NCBI GenBank assembly: GCA_964572745.1
Contig: CAZNFT010000022.1
Coordinates: 1-32,136, forward strand
From: M50B103 sp041667565
GTDB lineage: Bacteria; Fidelibacterota; Fidelibacteria; Fidelibacterales; Fidelibacteraceae
DNA: 32,136 nt
Direction: 5' to 3'
Shown here piece by piece: positions 7,436 through 16,225 of this stretch (position 1 is the stretch's first letter; every line of letters starts with the position of its first letter). Position numbers and translations under genes: made by a program. Under the pieces are notes generated by a model, which was given only the letters and a program-made list of their open reading frames with translations, was not told the origin of the DNA and did not search any database.

Positions 7436-8731
7436 TTAAAATGAAAGTTTAAGTTCGCAGTAGTAGCCGTTATAAAGTGGTTTTAATAATTCAAAGAGTG
7501 AATTATCCTCACCTCCATATCTTTGAGCCCCAAGTTTAATATCAACAGCATCGGCGATATGGTAGGTTAAATGTGCCGATAAAAGATAATCTTTTGTAGA
7601 TATATTATAAGCTATTGGAAACTCTATGCTTAAAGTTTCGTGGAAGAGGTCCAGAGCCGTACGGACAAGGATTTGATGACCAAAATGATCTGTTTGTCGG
7701 TAAAATAATTGGTTATAGGTATTTAGTAAATGTTCTACCATCAGCATGGGGTTTACAGGTGGAGATAGCTCGGCATATTGTGGAACAATACTAAGATTGT
7801 ACTCGCAAAGAACACTCAAAGGCCCTGACGTTTTATCTAATCCAAGAGTCAGTTGAACCTCTGGTTTTGGAGTATAGTAGTCACTGGAGCTTTCATCTGG
7901 ATGCATATAAGTACCTTCAAAGCGGTAAGCCCAAGAATTGAGGTTAAAAGCAGCGTCAAAACCGTATACTTTCTGTCTCCAGGGTTCTTGAAAGATACTA
8001 ATATTCATACCTGTCACAGGATCAAGTTCAATGCTGGAAGCAAAAGCGGGTTGAAGTTCATAGGCATTAAGATAAGAAAAAGAAACATCATAATGAGAGG
8101 TTCTCATATCAAACTTAAGAGCAAGTCCGCTATCTCTTAGGTAGGGTGTTGTTGGCTTCAATCCTTCGTAAGTCACCATAGCAGGAAATTCGAACAATGA
8201 AACAGGAAAGATGTCCGGATTATAAAAAGGAATCAGAATAGTCTGAACTCTTATAAGAGAGCTTAGGTTAACGGAACTATTGAATAAAAAACTTCCAAGT
8301 CGCATATCATTTGGGTCTGTGTACCAATAACGAAGGTCTTGAGGCGTTATATTATCTGTAGGTTTGTACATGTCAGTTCGTCCCCAAGGGAGGATTTGTT
8401 TTCCCAGACGGAAATTAAAGATACCCGGAGATATGTCAACATAAGCTTCTCTTAAGATGATCTGAGTTTCGTCTTCCATTGGATTAGTGCGATGTAAAAA
8501 CTTTATATCTGCAAAAGCATAAGCAAATGCATCCTTTTCAACCTTGATCTTCAGTGATGTTTCTGCATTCATATTACTAAAGATCAAAGAATCATCTTCT
8601 TCTTTAAGGGACATGAATGTTTTCATATTTCCGCTGAGATCGTAATTGAGAGCAGCTGTTTGAGTTGCGCTTTCAAAGAGTCCTTGAGAGAAGGCGAAGC
8701 CAAACAAAAATAGTAATAAAAGTCGTTTCAT
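7436..8731 (-). CDS. Predicted outer-membrane beta-barrel (DUF1302-like)
   Basis: A 431-residue protein with a signal peptide (MKRLLLLFLFGFAFSQGLF) and amphipathic beta-strand alternation throughout, ending in phenylalanine (ELKLSF), as outer-membrane barrels do. The segment NFRLGKQILPWGRTDMYKPT resembles DUF1302-type porin-like proteins, which commonly sit with MMPL transporters and LolA-like proteins. It is the first gene of the three-gene minus-strand operon. A role as the outer-membrane part of an envelope lipid-transport route is inferred from this linkage. The exact family is less sure than the barrel nature. Confidence 0.75.
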   Translation of the reverse strand: MKRLLLLFLFGFAFSQGLFESATQTAALNYDLSGNMKTFMSLKEEDDSLIFSNMNAETSLKIKVEKDAFAYAFADIKFLHRTNPMEDETQIILREAYVDISPGIFNFRLGKQILPWGRTDMYKPTDNITPQDLRYWYTDPNDMRLGSFLFNSSVNLSSLIRVQTILIPFYNPDIFPVSLFEFPAMVTYEGLKPTTPYLRDSGLALKFDMRTSHYDVSFSYLNAYELQPAFASSIELDPVTGMNISIFQEPWRQKVYGFDAAFNLNSWAYRFEGTYMHPDESSSDYYTPKPEVQLTLGLDKTSGPLSVLCEYNLSIVPQYAELSPPVNPMLMVEHLLNTYNQLFYRQTDHFGHQILVRTALDLFHETLSIEFPIAYNISTKDYLLSAHLTYHIADAVDIKLGAQRYGGEDNSLFELLKPLYNGYYCELKLSF

Positions 8732-8864
8732 AATATTTGCCTTATTGTATCATTAAACTAACAATACGACATTATTTTAAGTTTATCGTCCTTTTAAAGC
8801 GGTTTGAACCTTAAAAAAGATAATTTTGTTTATTTTGATTTAGCGCAGGCAGCTAGTATGTATG

Positions 8865-8879
8865 AGCCTTAATGAGGCT
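8865..8879 (-). terminator. Weak terminator-like hairpin
   Basis: AGCCT (8865-8869) and AGGCT (8875-8879) form a short stem downstream of the AraC-type regulator gene on the minus strand. There is no T-run after it, so termination is doubtful. Confidence 0.25.
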
Positions 8880-8901
8880 TTAACTGTTTTACAAAAAATA
8901 T

Positions 8902-9993
8902 TCAGGAATTCCTGAATTCAGAAGGTGTCTGACCTGTAAATTTTTTAAAAAGAGTATTGAAAGAAGATTTTGAGTTAAAGCCGGCATCGTAGGCAATTGC
9001 TAAAATGGTAAGGTTATCGTATTTAGGGTTTTTTAGTCGTTTCTTCACATCTTCAATACGATATTCATTAATAAAGGTATAAAAGTTCTTTTCCATTTTT
9101 TCGTTTAACACCTGGGTAATATAATGTCGCTGCGTATTTAATTTTTGGGCAACATCGAGAATGCTTAATTCAGGTTCTTTGTAAAGCTCTTGATCGCGCA
9201 TCAGAGCAATAAGATCTTTTTGTATCTTTGCTGCGGTTGCCGGTTGTAGTTTCGATTTTTGATATTTAGTGCTTTCCGTTTGAATTTTCTCGGGATAGAT
9301 CCTTTCTTGCTGATAGCCAAAAATTGAAAAAGCATAAGAATAGAAAACAAGAATAATATTACCCACCAGTACCGGATCAAAGTTGAAGTTTTGTACAAAG
9401 ACTCGTGTAAAACCAATAACAAAAAGACCAAAATAAAGGACGAAAAAAGAGATGGAAACAAAAAGAGCCCAACCCAGAGTGATCTTTTGGGAAGTATAAG
9501 AAAAAAGATCGCGGACCTTTTGCCTATGCTTTTCAAGCTTAATAAAAGTCAGGACTGAGTAAAAAACAAATGAAAGCATCAATAAAATTGCGTAAGCAAA
9601 TCTCAGGCCTCGGTAAGGGTCGTCGTCCAGATATTTATCAAAGATCAGGATAGGTTGTTTACGATAAATAACAGCAAGAATAAAAAAGGCAATAATGGGC
9701 AATAACCAGGAGATATAATATGAACGAAGCTGGGGTTTTTCATCTATGAGCGTTCGAATATAGATATACATCAAAGGTCCATAAATAAAAGGTGTAATAG
9801 GGAAGGCTGTAATGTTAAAAGTCGTATTTAACAGAGAAAAAAGCATTTGTATTGAAATGGCAAACAACCAAACAGCAAGAACTCTATCTGGTAAACGAGC
9901 ATTTTTTTTCATCAAGGCCATAATACCCGCAAACAAAGATTGCGAAAAACCTATTGATAAAATAGCAATATTTAATTTCGTCAATTCGTCCAT
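8902..9993 (-). CDS. Membrane-bound AraC-family regulator
   Basis: A 363-residue protein with about seven hydrophobic helices in the first 230 residues and an AraC/XylS DNA-binding domain at the C-terminus (about 265-363). The latter includes SILDVAQKLNTQRHYITQVL, the linker helix IEDVKKRLKN and the second helix-turn-helix ending GFNSKSSFNTLFKKFTGQTP. This 7TM-AraC layout is a one-component system in which a membrane sensor controls DNA binding directly. It is found in Bacteroidota and relatives. The ATG has AGAGG upstream. It lies 12 bases after the DUF1460 lipoprotein gene and is probably co-transcribed with it; the signal is unknown. Confidence 0.87.
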   Translation of the reverse strand: MDELTKLNIAILSIGFSQSLFAGIMALMKKNARLPDRVLAVWLFAISIQMLFSLLNTTFNITAFPITPFIYGPLMYIYIRTLIDEKPQLRSYYISWLLPIIAFFILAVIYRKQPILIFDKYLDDDPYRGLRFAYAILLMLSFVFYSVLTFIKLEKHRQKVRDLFSYTSQKITLGWALFVSISFFVLYFGLFVIGFTRVFVQNFNFDPVLVGNIILVFYSYAFSIFGYQQERIYPEKIQTESTKYQKSKLQPATAAKIQKDLIALMRDQELYKEPELSILDVAQKLNTQRHYITQVLNEKMEKNFYTFINEYRIEDVKKRLKNPKYDNLTILAIAYDAGFNSKSSFNTLFKKFTGQTPSEFRNS

Positions 9994-10005
9994 AAAACCT
10001 CTGGA

Positions 10006-11121
10006 TTATTTTAAGGCATTTAATACGGAGTCTGCTTTGCTTGATTTCTGAGCAGGCATAGTAATCGGGACAACTTGCAAGCGGAGTTCTTGCCCATCTT
10101 TCATGATCTCTGCCAATGGATCATCTTTTACTCTCAAGAAGCGATAACCCAAGGTATAGGTTTTTAATCTTTCGTATTTTCGCGGATCATCCGGGTGCTC
10201 TTCATTATAGGTTTTGATCTCGAGATTTATCAACTCGAGAGGAGCATTATATTCCATTTTTTCAAGATTGCTTGCATTGATATTATCAATTACCTCAGTA
10301 AAGGACTGCTGAATAACTTCAGGATGAGTAGAATGGAGGAAGTAAACACTGCCGTCATCATCTTTCATTACCAAACCAAAATGTCCTATCCAACGATTTG
10401 ATTGATAGCCTCGAACCACATTGACAATATCGCCTGTTTCAAGTTTATCAAGCATCATTGGCATTACTTCCATGGGAATATATTTCCAGACAATTGAATC
10501 AATTGGCATGTGATAAGGAACCTCTCTCCGTTTAAAAAAATTACCCTTGTTTACAAGAATAGTATCGAGCTTGGCATATTCCCCGGCAATTTCATCTGTA
10601 ATATCATCGGCAAGCCAGCTGTTGTTTGGGCCCCAATCATATTCCGAAAAATGATTTCTTGTTATGTAGGAAATAACACCATCTTTATATCGAATGCGCT
10701 GTAGTATAGAAAAAAAACTTTGCCAGTCATGTCCCATGGCCATTGCAAGAATATGCTCAGTAAAGACAACGCAGTCAGATTCGCGCAGATCAAAGAGAGG
10801 CTGATCATCATAAATTTCGGCAGGATATTCACCTAGGAGATAAATATTGTATTTTTGCCCCAGACCTTTTCTTGCAAGATGTTTAATGCGTTCTTGTAAT
10901 TCAGGGACAGTATATTGGAGATAGGGAAGATAAGTATCGATATCTTTTTCCGAGAACTCATAAAGAGGTTTAGCAAGAAGCTCTTGAAGATAAGTTTTTT
11001 CAATGCCAAGTGTATCGGCTGCTGCAATATCGGAAGCATCTAGCTCTGGAAGTCTTTTTGTGCATCCGGCAAGAATGACGAGTACTAAGACACTTAGAAT
11101 AAGTGGTGTTTTTCTGGACAT
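10006..11121 (-). CDS. DUF1460 lipoprotein, amidase-like
   Basis: A 371-residue lipoprotein: lipobox LAGC with Cys20 after a hydrophobic stretch. The body matches the DUF1460 family (N-acetylmuramoyl-L-alanine amidase-like, NlpC/P60 superfamily). The candidate nucleophile is Cys117 in RESDCVVFTEHILA and the candidate histidine is in WIGHFGLVMK; DITDEIAG and the LETGDIVNVV segment are also family features. Such proteins are predicted to cut peptidoglycan fragments, perhaps for wall recycling. It precedes the membrane AraC regulator in a two-gene unit, so the pair may report on cell-wall material; this is inference. Confidence 0.8.
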   Translation of the reverse strand: MSRKTPLILSVLVLVILAGCTKRLPELDASDIAAADTLGIEKTYLQELLAKPLYEFSEKDIDTYLPYLQYTVPELQERIKHLARKGLGQKYNIYLLGEYPAEIYDDQPLFDLRESDCVVFTEHILAMAMGHDWQSFFSILQRIRYKDGVISYITRNHFSEYDWGPNNSWLADDITDEIAGEYAKLDTILVNKGNFFKRREVPYHMPIDSIVWKYIPMEVMPMMLDKLETGDIVNVVRGYQSNRWIGHFGLVMKDDDGSVYFLHSTHPEVIQQSFTEVIDNINASNLEKMEYNAPLELINLEIKTYNEEHPDDPRKYERLKTYTLGYRFLRVKDDPLAEIMKDGQELRLQVVPITMPAQKSSKADSVLNALK

Positions 11122-11486
11122 TATAACCTCGATAATTAATTGAGAATAAGGTACAAATTATTGAGTCTAAAGGCAAAGTTAAAAAACCTTTTACATGAGC
11201 TCTCATCTAAGAAATTATGGATAAAATCTCTTCTTTCTTTTATAAATATTTTGCTAATAATCCATTATATGTAGCGGTGTATGTATCGAAAATAGAAATT
11301 TTTTTTCACAAATCAGAGTATGTTAAGCTATGCCAAGCGTTCTAACAAGCTAATGTGAAAAATCATTGTTTTTGAGGATGCATTTATATAACATTCGGGC
11401 ATGTTGTATAAAATTACAAATAAAACCAAAACAGGAATTTTTGTTTTATCAAAACATACTCATATCATTAAAGGCAGAATTGTTTT
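11122..11486. promoter_or_regulatory. Intergenic region between divergent units
   Basis: These 365 bases must contain promoters for the leftward DUF1460-AraC unit and the rightward trkAH unit. It is very AT-rich. I see an inverted repeat GTTTT-ATC-AAAAC around 11443-11455, about 30 bases before the trkA ATG, which could be an operator, but no promoter pair I would defend. No coding sequence is evident. Confidence 0.3.
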
Positions 11487-12833
11487 ATGAATATTATAAT
11501 AGTTGGCGGTGGTGAATTAGGTTCTATAGTTGCAGGTCAGTTGATTAGTGAAAATCACAGTGTAACTGTCATTGAAAAATTAGAGAAACAAGCAAAATAT
11601 CTCAATGAAAGCATTGATGCACTCATCATTAATGGCGATGGGAATAATGTACGTTTTTTAAAGCAAGCCAATATAGAAAGGGCTGATCTCTTTTTAGCTT
11701 TAAGCAATAATGATAATGTAAATATCATTTCTTGTGGATTGGTAAAGAAACTAAGTAAGGCCACAACCATTGCAAAGGTTGAAAATTATTCACATTACTT
11801 TCCTTCATCTCCCAATTTTCCGGAAGATTTTGGTATAGATAAAACGGTTGCAACAAAGCAATTGTCTATCAATAAGTTGGTAGATCTTATTTCGGAACCA
11901 GATGCTATAGATCATATTAACTTTATTCATGAGAATGTAAAGATCATTGGGCTTGAGATCACTGAGCAGTTTTCTGAAACTAATGTGAAAATAAAGGATA
12001 TTACCCAAGGAAACGCCATATGGGAAAATGTCCGGATCATTGCGATTAAAAAAAATAATGCAGTTTTGATCCCCGGTGGTAATGATGTACTGAGTGTAGG
12101 TGATAAAGTCTATATCATAGGTAAATCAGAAAATCTCAAAGAAGTGATAGAACGCTATTTTTCCTTACATGTTAAAATTAAATCAGTCATTATTATTGGT
12201 GGTAATCTTATTGGACAGGAATTTGCAAAAAGGATGGCCAATGAAGGTCGGACAGTCTGTATTATTGAAGAAGACGAGAAAATTTGTCAGCGTTTAACTG
12301 AAGAGCTTGATAATGTTCTTGTGATTAATGGTTCAGGGCTTAATCAGGCAGTTTTATCAGATCTGGATATGGAAAACGCATTTGTAGCTTGTGTTACCCA
12401 AAAAGATGAGCAAAACATTATTTCCGCTGTTATGGCCAAGAGGAATGGTGCATATAAGGCGGTATGCAATATTTCAAACATTGCTATTTCATCGATCATA
12501 AACCAGGTGAAAGATATAGATTCTGTATTTTCAACAGAATCACTGGCATTTGGCGAGATCATTAAATATTGCCGTAAGGGCGATATCCTTTCTGTTATAC
12601 CTATTCCTTATATTGATGCAGAAACGATAAAGATCAAAATATCTAACAAGATAGCACTTCTTGATAAAGCTTTATGTAGCATAAAATTTCCTCCGGGCAT
12701 GATAGTTGGAGCTATTTTACGCGATGATGAGGTCATTATCCCTCATGGAGACGATGAAATTAAAATGGATGATATCCTGATAGTTTTTGTACTACCGCAA
12801 TCTAAAAAACAAGTCGAAAAATTATTCGCGTAA
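11487..12833 (+). CDS. trkA: Trk potassium uptake regulatory subunit TrkA
   Basis: A 448-residue cytoplasmic protein, the usual length of TrkA, with two RCK units. Each has a Rossmann NAD-binding domain (MNIIIVGGGELGSIVAGQL at the N-terminus; SVIIIGGNLIGQEFAKRM at about residue 231) followed by a TrkA-C domain. It gates the TrkH channel in response to nucleotides. TrkH follows after 11 bases, so the two form an operon. The acidic residue closing the first Rossmann strand is present (VTVIEK), consistent with NAD(H) binding. Confidence 0.95.
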   Translation: MNIIIVGGGELGSIVAGQLISENHSVTVIEKLEKQAKYLNESIDALIINGDGNNVRFLKQANIERADLFLALSNNDNVNIISCGLVKKLSKATTIAKVENYSHYFPSSPNFPEDFGIDKTVATKQLSINKLVDLISEPDAIDHINFIHENVKIIGLEITEQFSETNVKIKDITQGNAIWENVRIIAIKKNNAVLIPGGNDVLSVGDKVYIIGKSENLKEVIERYFSLHVKIKSVIIIGGNLIGQEFAKRMANEGRTVCIIEEDEKICQRLTEELDNVLVINGSGLNQAVLSDLDMENAFVACVTQKDEQNIISAVMAKRNGAYKAVCNISNIAISSIINQVKDIDSVFSTESLAFGEIIKYCRKGDILSVIPIPYIDAETIKIKISNKIALLDKALCSIKFPPGMIVGAILRDDEVIIPHGDDEIKMDDILIVFVLPQSKKQVEKLFA

Positions 12834-12844
12834 TTGGGGTTTAA

Positions 12845-14302
12845 ATGAATTGGAAAGCGATTTTAAAGATCCAAGGTATTATTCTAATTATTCTAGCAGT
12901 GTCAATGTGCTTCCCTTTATTGTTTTCCATGTATTATGCATCCGGAGATACTTTGGATCTGCTGTGGAGTATTGTTATAACTTTTGTGGTTGGACTTGTT
13001 TTAACATTTAGTTTTAATCCCACAAAACCTCTGCGGACAAGAGAAGGCTTTGTTATTGTTTCACTTGGATGGATATCAGCTACTCTTTTTGGAGCGCTTC
13101 CCTTTTTCTTGAATGGCGTTTTTGATGGAAATTTTGTCGATTGTATTTTCGAAACGATGTCCGGTTTTACAACGACCGGAGCGACAGTTATAACTAATAT
13201 CGAAATTGTTCCTAAGGGTATTCTTTTCTGGAGAAGCTTAACTCATTGGTTGGGAGGCATGGGAATTATTCTCCTAGCTATCATTATTCTTCCTAGAATA
13301 GGCTTAACTTCTACCCAACTTTTCCGTGCTGAAGTACCGGGACCCACAAAAGATAAGATCAGTCCCAAAATTAAAAATACCGCCATGATCCTCTGGCTTA
13401 TCTATATTGGTTTAACTGCTTTGGAAACTATCTTGCTTATGTTCGGGGGAATGGATTTTTATACTGCCCTTTGTCATAGTTTCGGAACAATGGCCACGGG
13501 TGGTTTTTCAACATTGAACAGCTCTATTGCCGGTTTTAATAGTCTTTATATTGAGATGGTTATTCTTGTTTTTATGTTTTTGGCAGGCACGAATTTTACA
13601 CTGCACTTTTTCCTTATTCAGGGCCGCTTAAAAGAGTTTGTAAAAAATCGTGAATGGCGTTTTTATTTATCAATGGTTTTGATCGCAATTATTTTGATCA
13701 CTCTGAGTATTTTAAGATCTGATCTTAATTATAATTTGGGGCAATCCTTGCGCTATGCCTCTTTTCAAGTAGTATCAATCATTACAACCACAGGCTATGT
13801 AACAGCAAATTTTGAATTATGGCCGACATTTACTCATATATTGCTAATTCTTTTGATGTTTGCAGGCGGCTGTGCGGGATCGACTGCCGGAGGCATGAAA
13901 CAAACCCGAATTATGATCAGCTGGAGGTTTGTGGTACAAGAAATTCGAAAGATCACTTATCCCAAAGCAATTTTTTCTTTAAAGATCGGACAAGATCAGA
14001 TAAGAGAACATGTTCTAAAGAATGTACTTGCATTCATTATTCTTTTTGTCGGACTTTTTGCTGCTATTGGTCTTTTTCTTGCATTTAGAGGCTACGATAT
14101 TGTTACTTCCCTGTCAGCTTCAATAGCTACATTGAGTAATATCGGACCCGGTCTTGCCAGAGTAGGAGCCATTGAAAATTTTGCCTTCTTTGATAATATA
14201 TCAAAGATCGTTCTGAGCTTTAGTATGTTATTGGGAAGGCTTGAACTATTTTCAGTTATAATTATGCTCCATTATTTTTTCACTCCGAAAAAAATCCATT
14301 GA
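12845..14302 (+). CDS. trkH: Trk potassium uptake channel subunit TrkH
   Basis: A 485-residue membrane protein of the TrkH/KtrB family. The four selectivity-filter segments are visible: TMSGFTTTGATVI, SFGTMATGGFST, SIITTTGYVTANF and ATLSNIGPGLARVG. Hydrophobic helices span most of the chain. With TrkA it forms a potassium uptake system. The gene starts shortly after the trkA stop. No clear terminator follows it. Confidence 0.95.
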   Translation: MNWKAILKIQGIILIILAVSMCFPLLFSMYYASGDTLDLLWSIVITFVVGLVLTFSFNPTKPLRTREGFVIVSLGWISATLFGALPFFLNGVFDGNFVDCIFETMSGFTTTGATVITNIEIVPKGILFWRSLTHWLGGMGIILLAIIILPRIGLTSTQLFRAEVPGPTKDKISPKIKNTAMILWLIYIGLTALETILLMFGGMDFYTALCHSFGTMATGGFSTLNSSIAGFNSLYIEMVILVFMFLAGTNFTLHFFLIQGRLKEFVKNREWRFYLSMVLIAIILITLSILRSDLNYNLGQSLRYASFQVVSIITTTGYVTANFELWPTFTHILLILLMFAGGCAGSTAGGMKQTRIMISWRFVVQEIRKITYPKAIFSLKIGQDQIREHVLKNVLAFIILFVGLFAAIGLFLAFRGYDIVTSLSASIATLSNIGPGLARVGAIENFAFFDNISKIVLSFSMLLGRLELFSVIIMLHYFFTPKKIH

Positions 14303-14460
14303 TATTCTGCTCATCTGTTTTTTAGAAAATAAAGTAAATCGGAAAATGCCATCGTAATGGATGGCGGCTAAGACGATATGCCTAAGTTGAGGCTAATAAT
14401 AAAATTATTTTCTTTTTAAGCAATAAAGAATTATCTTTTAAACTTATTAAGAGGAAAAGC
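14303..14460 (+). promoter_or_regulatory. Leader with hairpins before the MATE gene
   Basis: GCCATC (14348-14353) pairs with GATGGC (14360-14365) over a six-base loop, and GCCT (14380-14383) pairs with AGGC (14390-14393). An AT-only stem and T-rich stretch follow (about 14394-14418). MATE genes are sometimes riboswitch-controlled, but the loops do not show the ACGR signature of the guanidine-II class, so no class is assigned. Confidence 0.3.
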
Positions 14461-15828
14461 ATGACAGATAAATCTCAACGTGTTCAATCATATATAAATA
14501 ATCCCAAAAAAGCAGTCTGGAGCTTAACGCTTCCGATCTTGTTGGGTATGTTAGTCCAATATTTTTATAATTTAGCCGATACTTTTTTTGTCAGCCGTAT
14601 TAGTAGCGACGCTATTGCCGCAATGCAGTTTAACGCACCTTTTGTTTTTTTTGCTATTTCTATTTGTTTTGGTCTGGGTATTGGTATTACCTCAATTATT
14701 TCGCGAGCTCTGGGTGCAAAGAATTATGATAGAGCAAATAATGCTGCCGAACATGCAATATTAATTGGCGTGGTATTAGGACTTTTGATATCTACTCTCA
14801 GTATTGTTTTTAGATATCAGATCTTTCATTTATTAGGTACTCCCGATCACATTATTGGTCTGGCCGTTAGTTATTTCGAGGTCATTGTTTTTGGTTTTGT
14901 CTTTAATATACTTGGCGTATTTTTCAGATCTATCATGTCGGGTGAGGGTGATGTAAGGACACCGGTTACGTTTTCTATCATTGGAACTCTCATTAATATT
15001 GTTTTAGATCCTATATTTATTTTTACTTTTAAATTAGGAATTGCAGGTGCTGCATGGGCAACCATTATTGCTCAGTTTACTGTTGCTGTACTTTATATTG
15101 TCTTTTTCTTTGTTAAAAGAAAAAGTCTTGTTCAGTTCAAATTTAAAGAATTTAAATTTTCCGGGGAGATTGTTACTACAACATTTAAAGTGGGCTTGCC
15201 TGCTTCTTTAGCTTTTGTCATCATGTCTTTTGGACAAATGATATATAATAGGATTGTTGTGTATTTTGGATCTGATGCTGTTGCCGCAGTTGGAATTGGC
15301 ATGCGGATCGACCAACTGTTTTTCTTGCCTATTATGGGTTTAGCATCATCTCTTGTCACACTGATAGGGATGCTTTACGGAGCTAAAAAATGTCACCTCA
15401 TTAAATCAACTTGGCTTTATGTTATAAAGTGGGGACAGATCATAGCTTTTACTTTTGGGCTCTTATTCTTTTTTATTTCCCCATTTTTTATGAAAATTTT
15501 CACCAAGGATCCTTTGATCATTCAGATAGGTGTTAGATATATCCGTTATATGGTTTTTGCTTATCCTTTCATTGTTGTGGGAATGGTCTCCGGCCGTGTT
15601 TTTCAGGGATTGGGGAGAGGCTTGCCGGGATTATTATTAACGACTTTTAGGATTATTATTATTATTATACCATTGGCAATGTTATTTACTCGTGTATTGG
15701 ACTTGGGTGTTGAAGGAGTTTTCCTAGCTCAGGTTTTATCATCTTTCTTGTCGGCAATTATTGGTTTTACATGGTTGTCTTCAGCGATTAATAAAATTGA
15801 AAAGAGATTTATAACAACAGAGGTGTAG
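14461..15828 (+). CDS. MATE family efflux transporter
   Basis: A 455-residue protein with about twelve hydrophobic helices. It has MATE hallmarks: KAVWSLTLPILLGMLVQYFY near the N-terminus, DTFFVSRIS, SIISRALGAKNYDRANNAA in the first half, and SLVTLIGMLYGAKK in the second. MATE proteins use sodium or proton gradients to export organic cations and drugs; the substrate cannot be told here. A GAGG site precedes the ATG. It is the first gene of a four-gene operon with almost no gaps. Confidence 0.93.
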   Translation: MTDKSQRVQSYINNPKKAVWSLTLPILLGMLVQYFYNLADTFFVSRISSDAIAAMQFNAPFVFFAISICFGLGIGITSIISRALGAKNYDRANNAAEHAILIGVVLGLLISTLSIVFRYQIFHLLGTPDHIIGLAVSYFEVIVFGFVFNILGVFFRSIMSGEGDVRTPVTFSIIGTLINIVLDPIFIFTFKLGIAGAAWATIIAQFTVAVLYIVFFFVKRKSLVQFKFKEFKFSGEIVTTTFKVGLPASLAFVIMSFGQMIYNRIVVYFGSDAVAAVGIGMRIDQLFFLPIMGLASSLVTLIGMLYGAKKCHLIKSTWLYVIKWGQIIAFTFGLLFFFISPFFMKIFTKDPLIIQIGVRYIRYMVFAYPFIVVGMVSGRVFQGLGRGLPGLLLTTFRIIIIIIPLAMLFTRVLDLGVEGVFLAQVLSSFLSAIIGFTWLSSAINKIEKRFITTEV

Positions 15829-15829
15829 A

Positions 15830-16216
15830 ATGGAAAGAGAAGATCTATCGTATCCTTTAGAAATCTCGGTAAGAGAGGCCTTAAAAGAAATTGCAAAGGG
15901 TATTCCGGCCTTGTTAAAATTGTTTTATCGTTTATTGCGTGATCCACGTACTCCGCGAGAAGTCAAATGGTGGATAGGAGGGACAGCTTTATATCTGGTT
16001 TTACCAATAAACCTACGCTTTAAAAACATAAAACGTTTTCCCTTTCGGCTTGTTAATTATATTGATGATGTTATACTAATAGCTACAATGATACAGCGGA
16101 TCTTTCGAGATACACCGGAAGATCTTCTTCGTGAACATTGGGAACATAGTCTATCGTTGATCGATTGGAAGAATATGCTTTATAAATTAAAAATCGATAT
16201 GAAAAACTTGATCTAA
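15830..16216 (+). CDS. DUF1232 (YkvA family) protein
   Basis: A 128-residue protein matching the DUF1232/YkvA family: a predicted hairpin of hydrophobic helices around residues 45-85 with WWIGGTALYLVLPINLRF and the IDDVILIATMIQRI segment. The usual acidic residue in the LxPxD motif is replaced here (PINL), while the IDD motif is kept. Function of the family is unknown. It begins one base after the MATE stop codon and shares the operon. Confidence 0.8.
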   Translation: MEREDLSYPLEISVREALKEIAKGIPALLKLFYRLLRDPRTPREVKWWIGGTALYLVLPINLRFKNIKRFPFRLVNYIDDVILIATMIQRIFRDTPEDLLREHWEHSLSLIDWKNMLYKLKIDMKNLI

Positions 16217-16225
16217 GAGGAATGT

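Noticed and set aside
9201..9536. 111-codon frame on the minus strand in another phase
   Set aside because: It is a shadow of the membrane AraC regulator on the same strand.
14303..14460. Guanidine-II (mini-ykkC) riboswitch upstream of the MATE gene
   Set aside because: Two hairpins are present, but their loops (GTAATG, AAGTTG) lack the required ACGR sequence.
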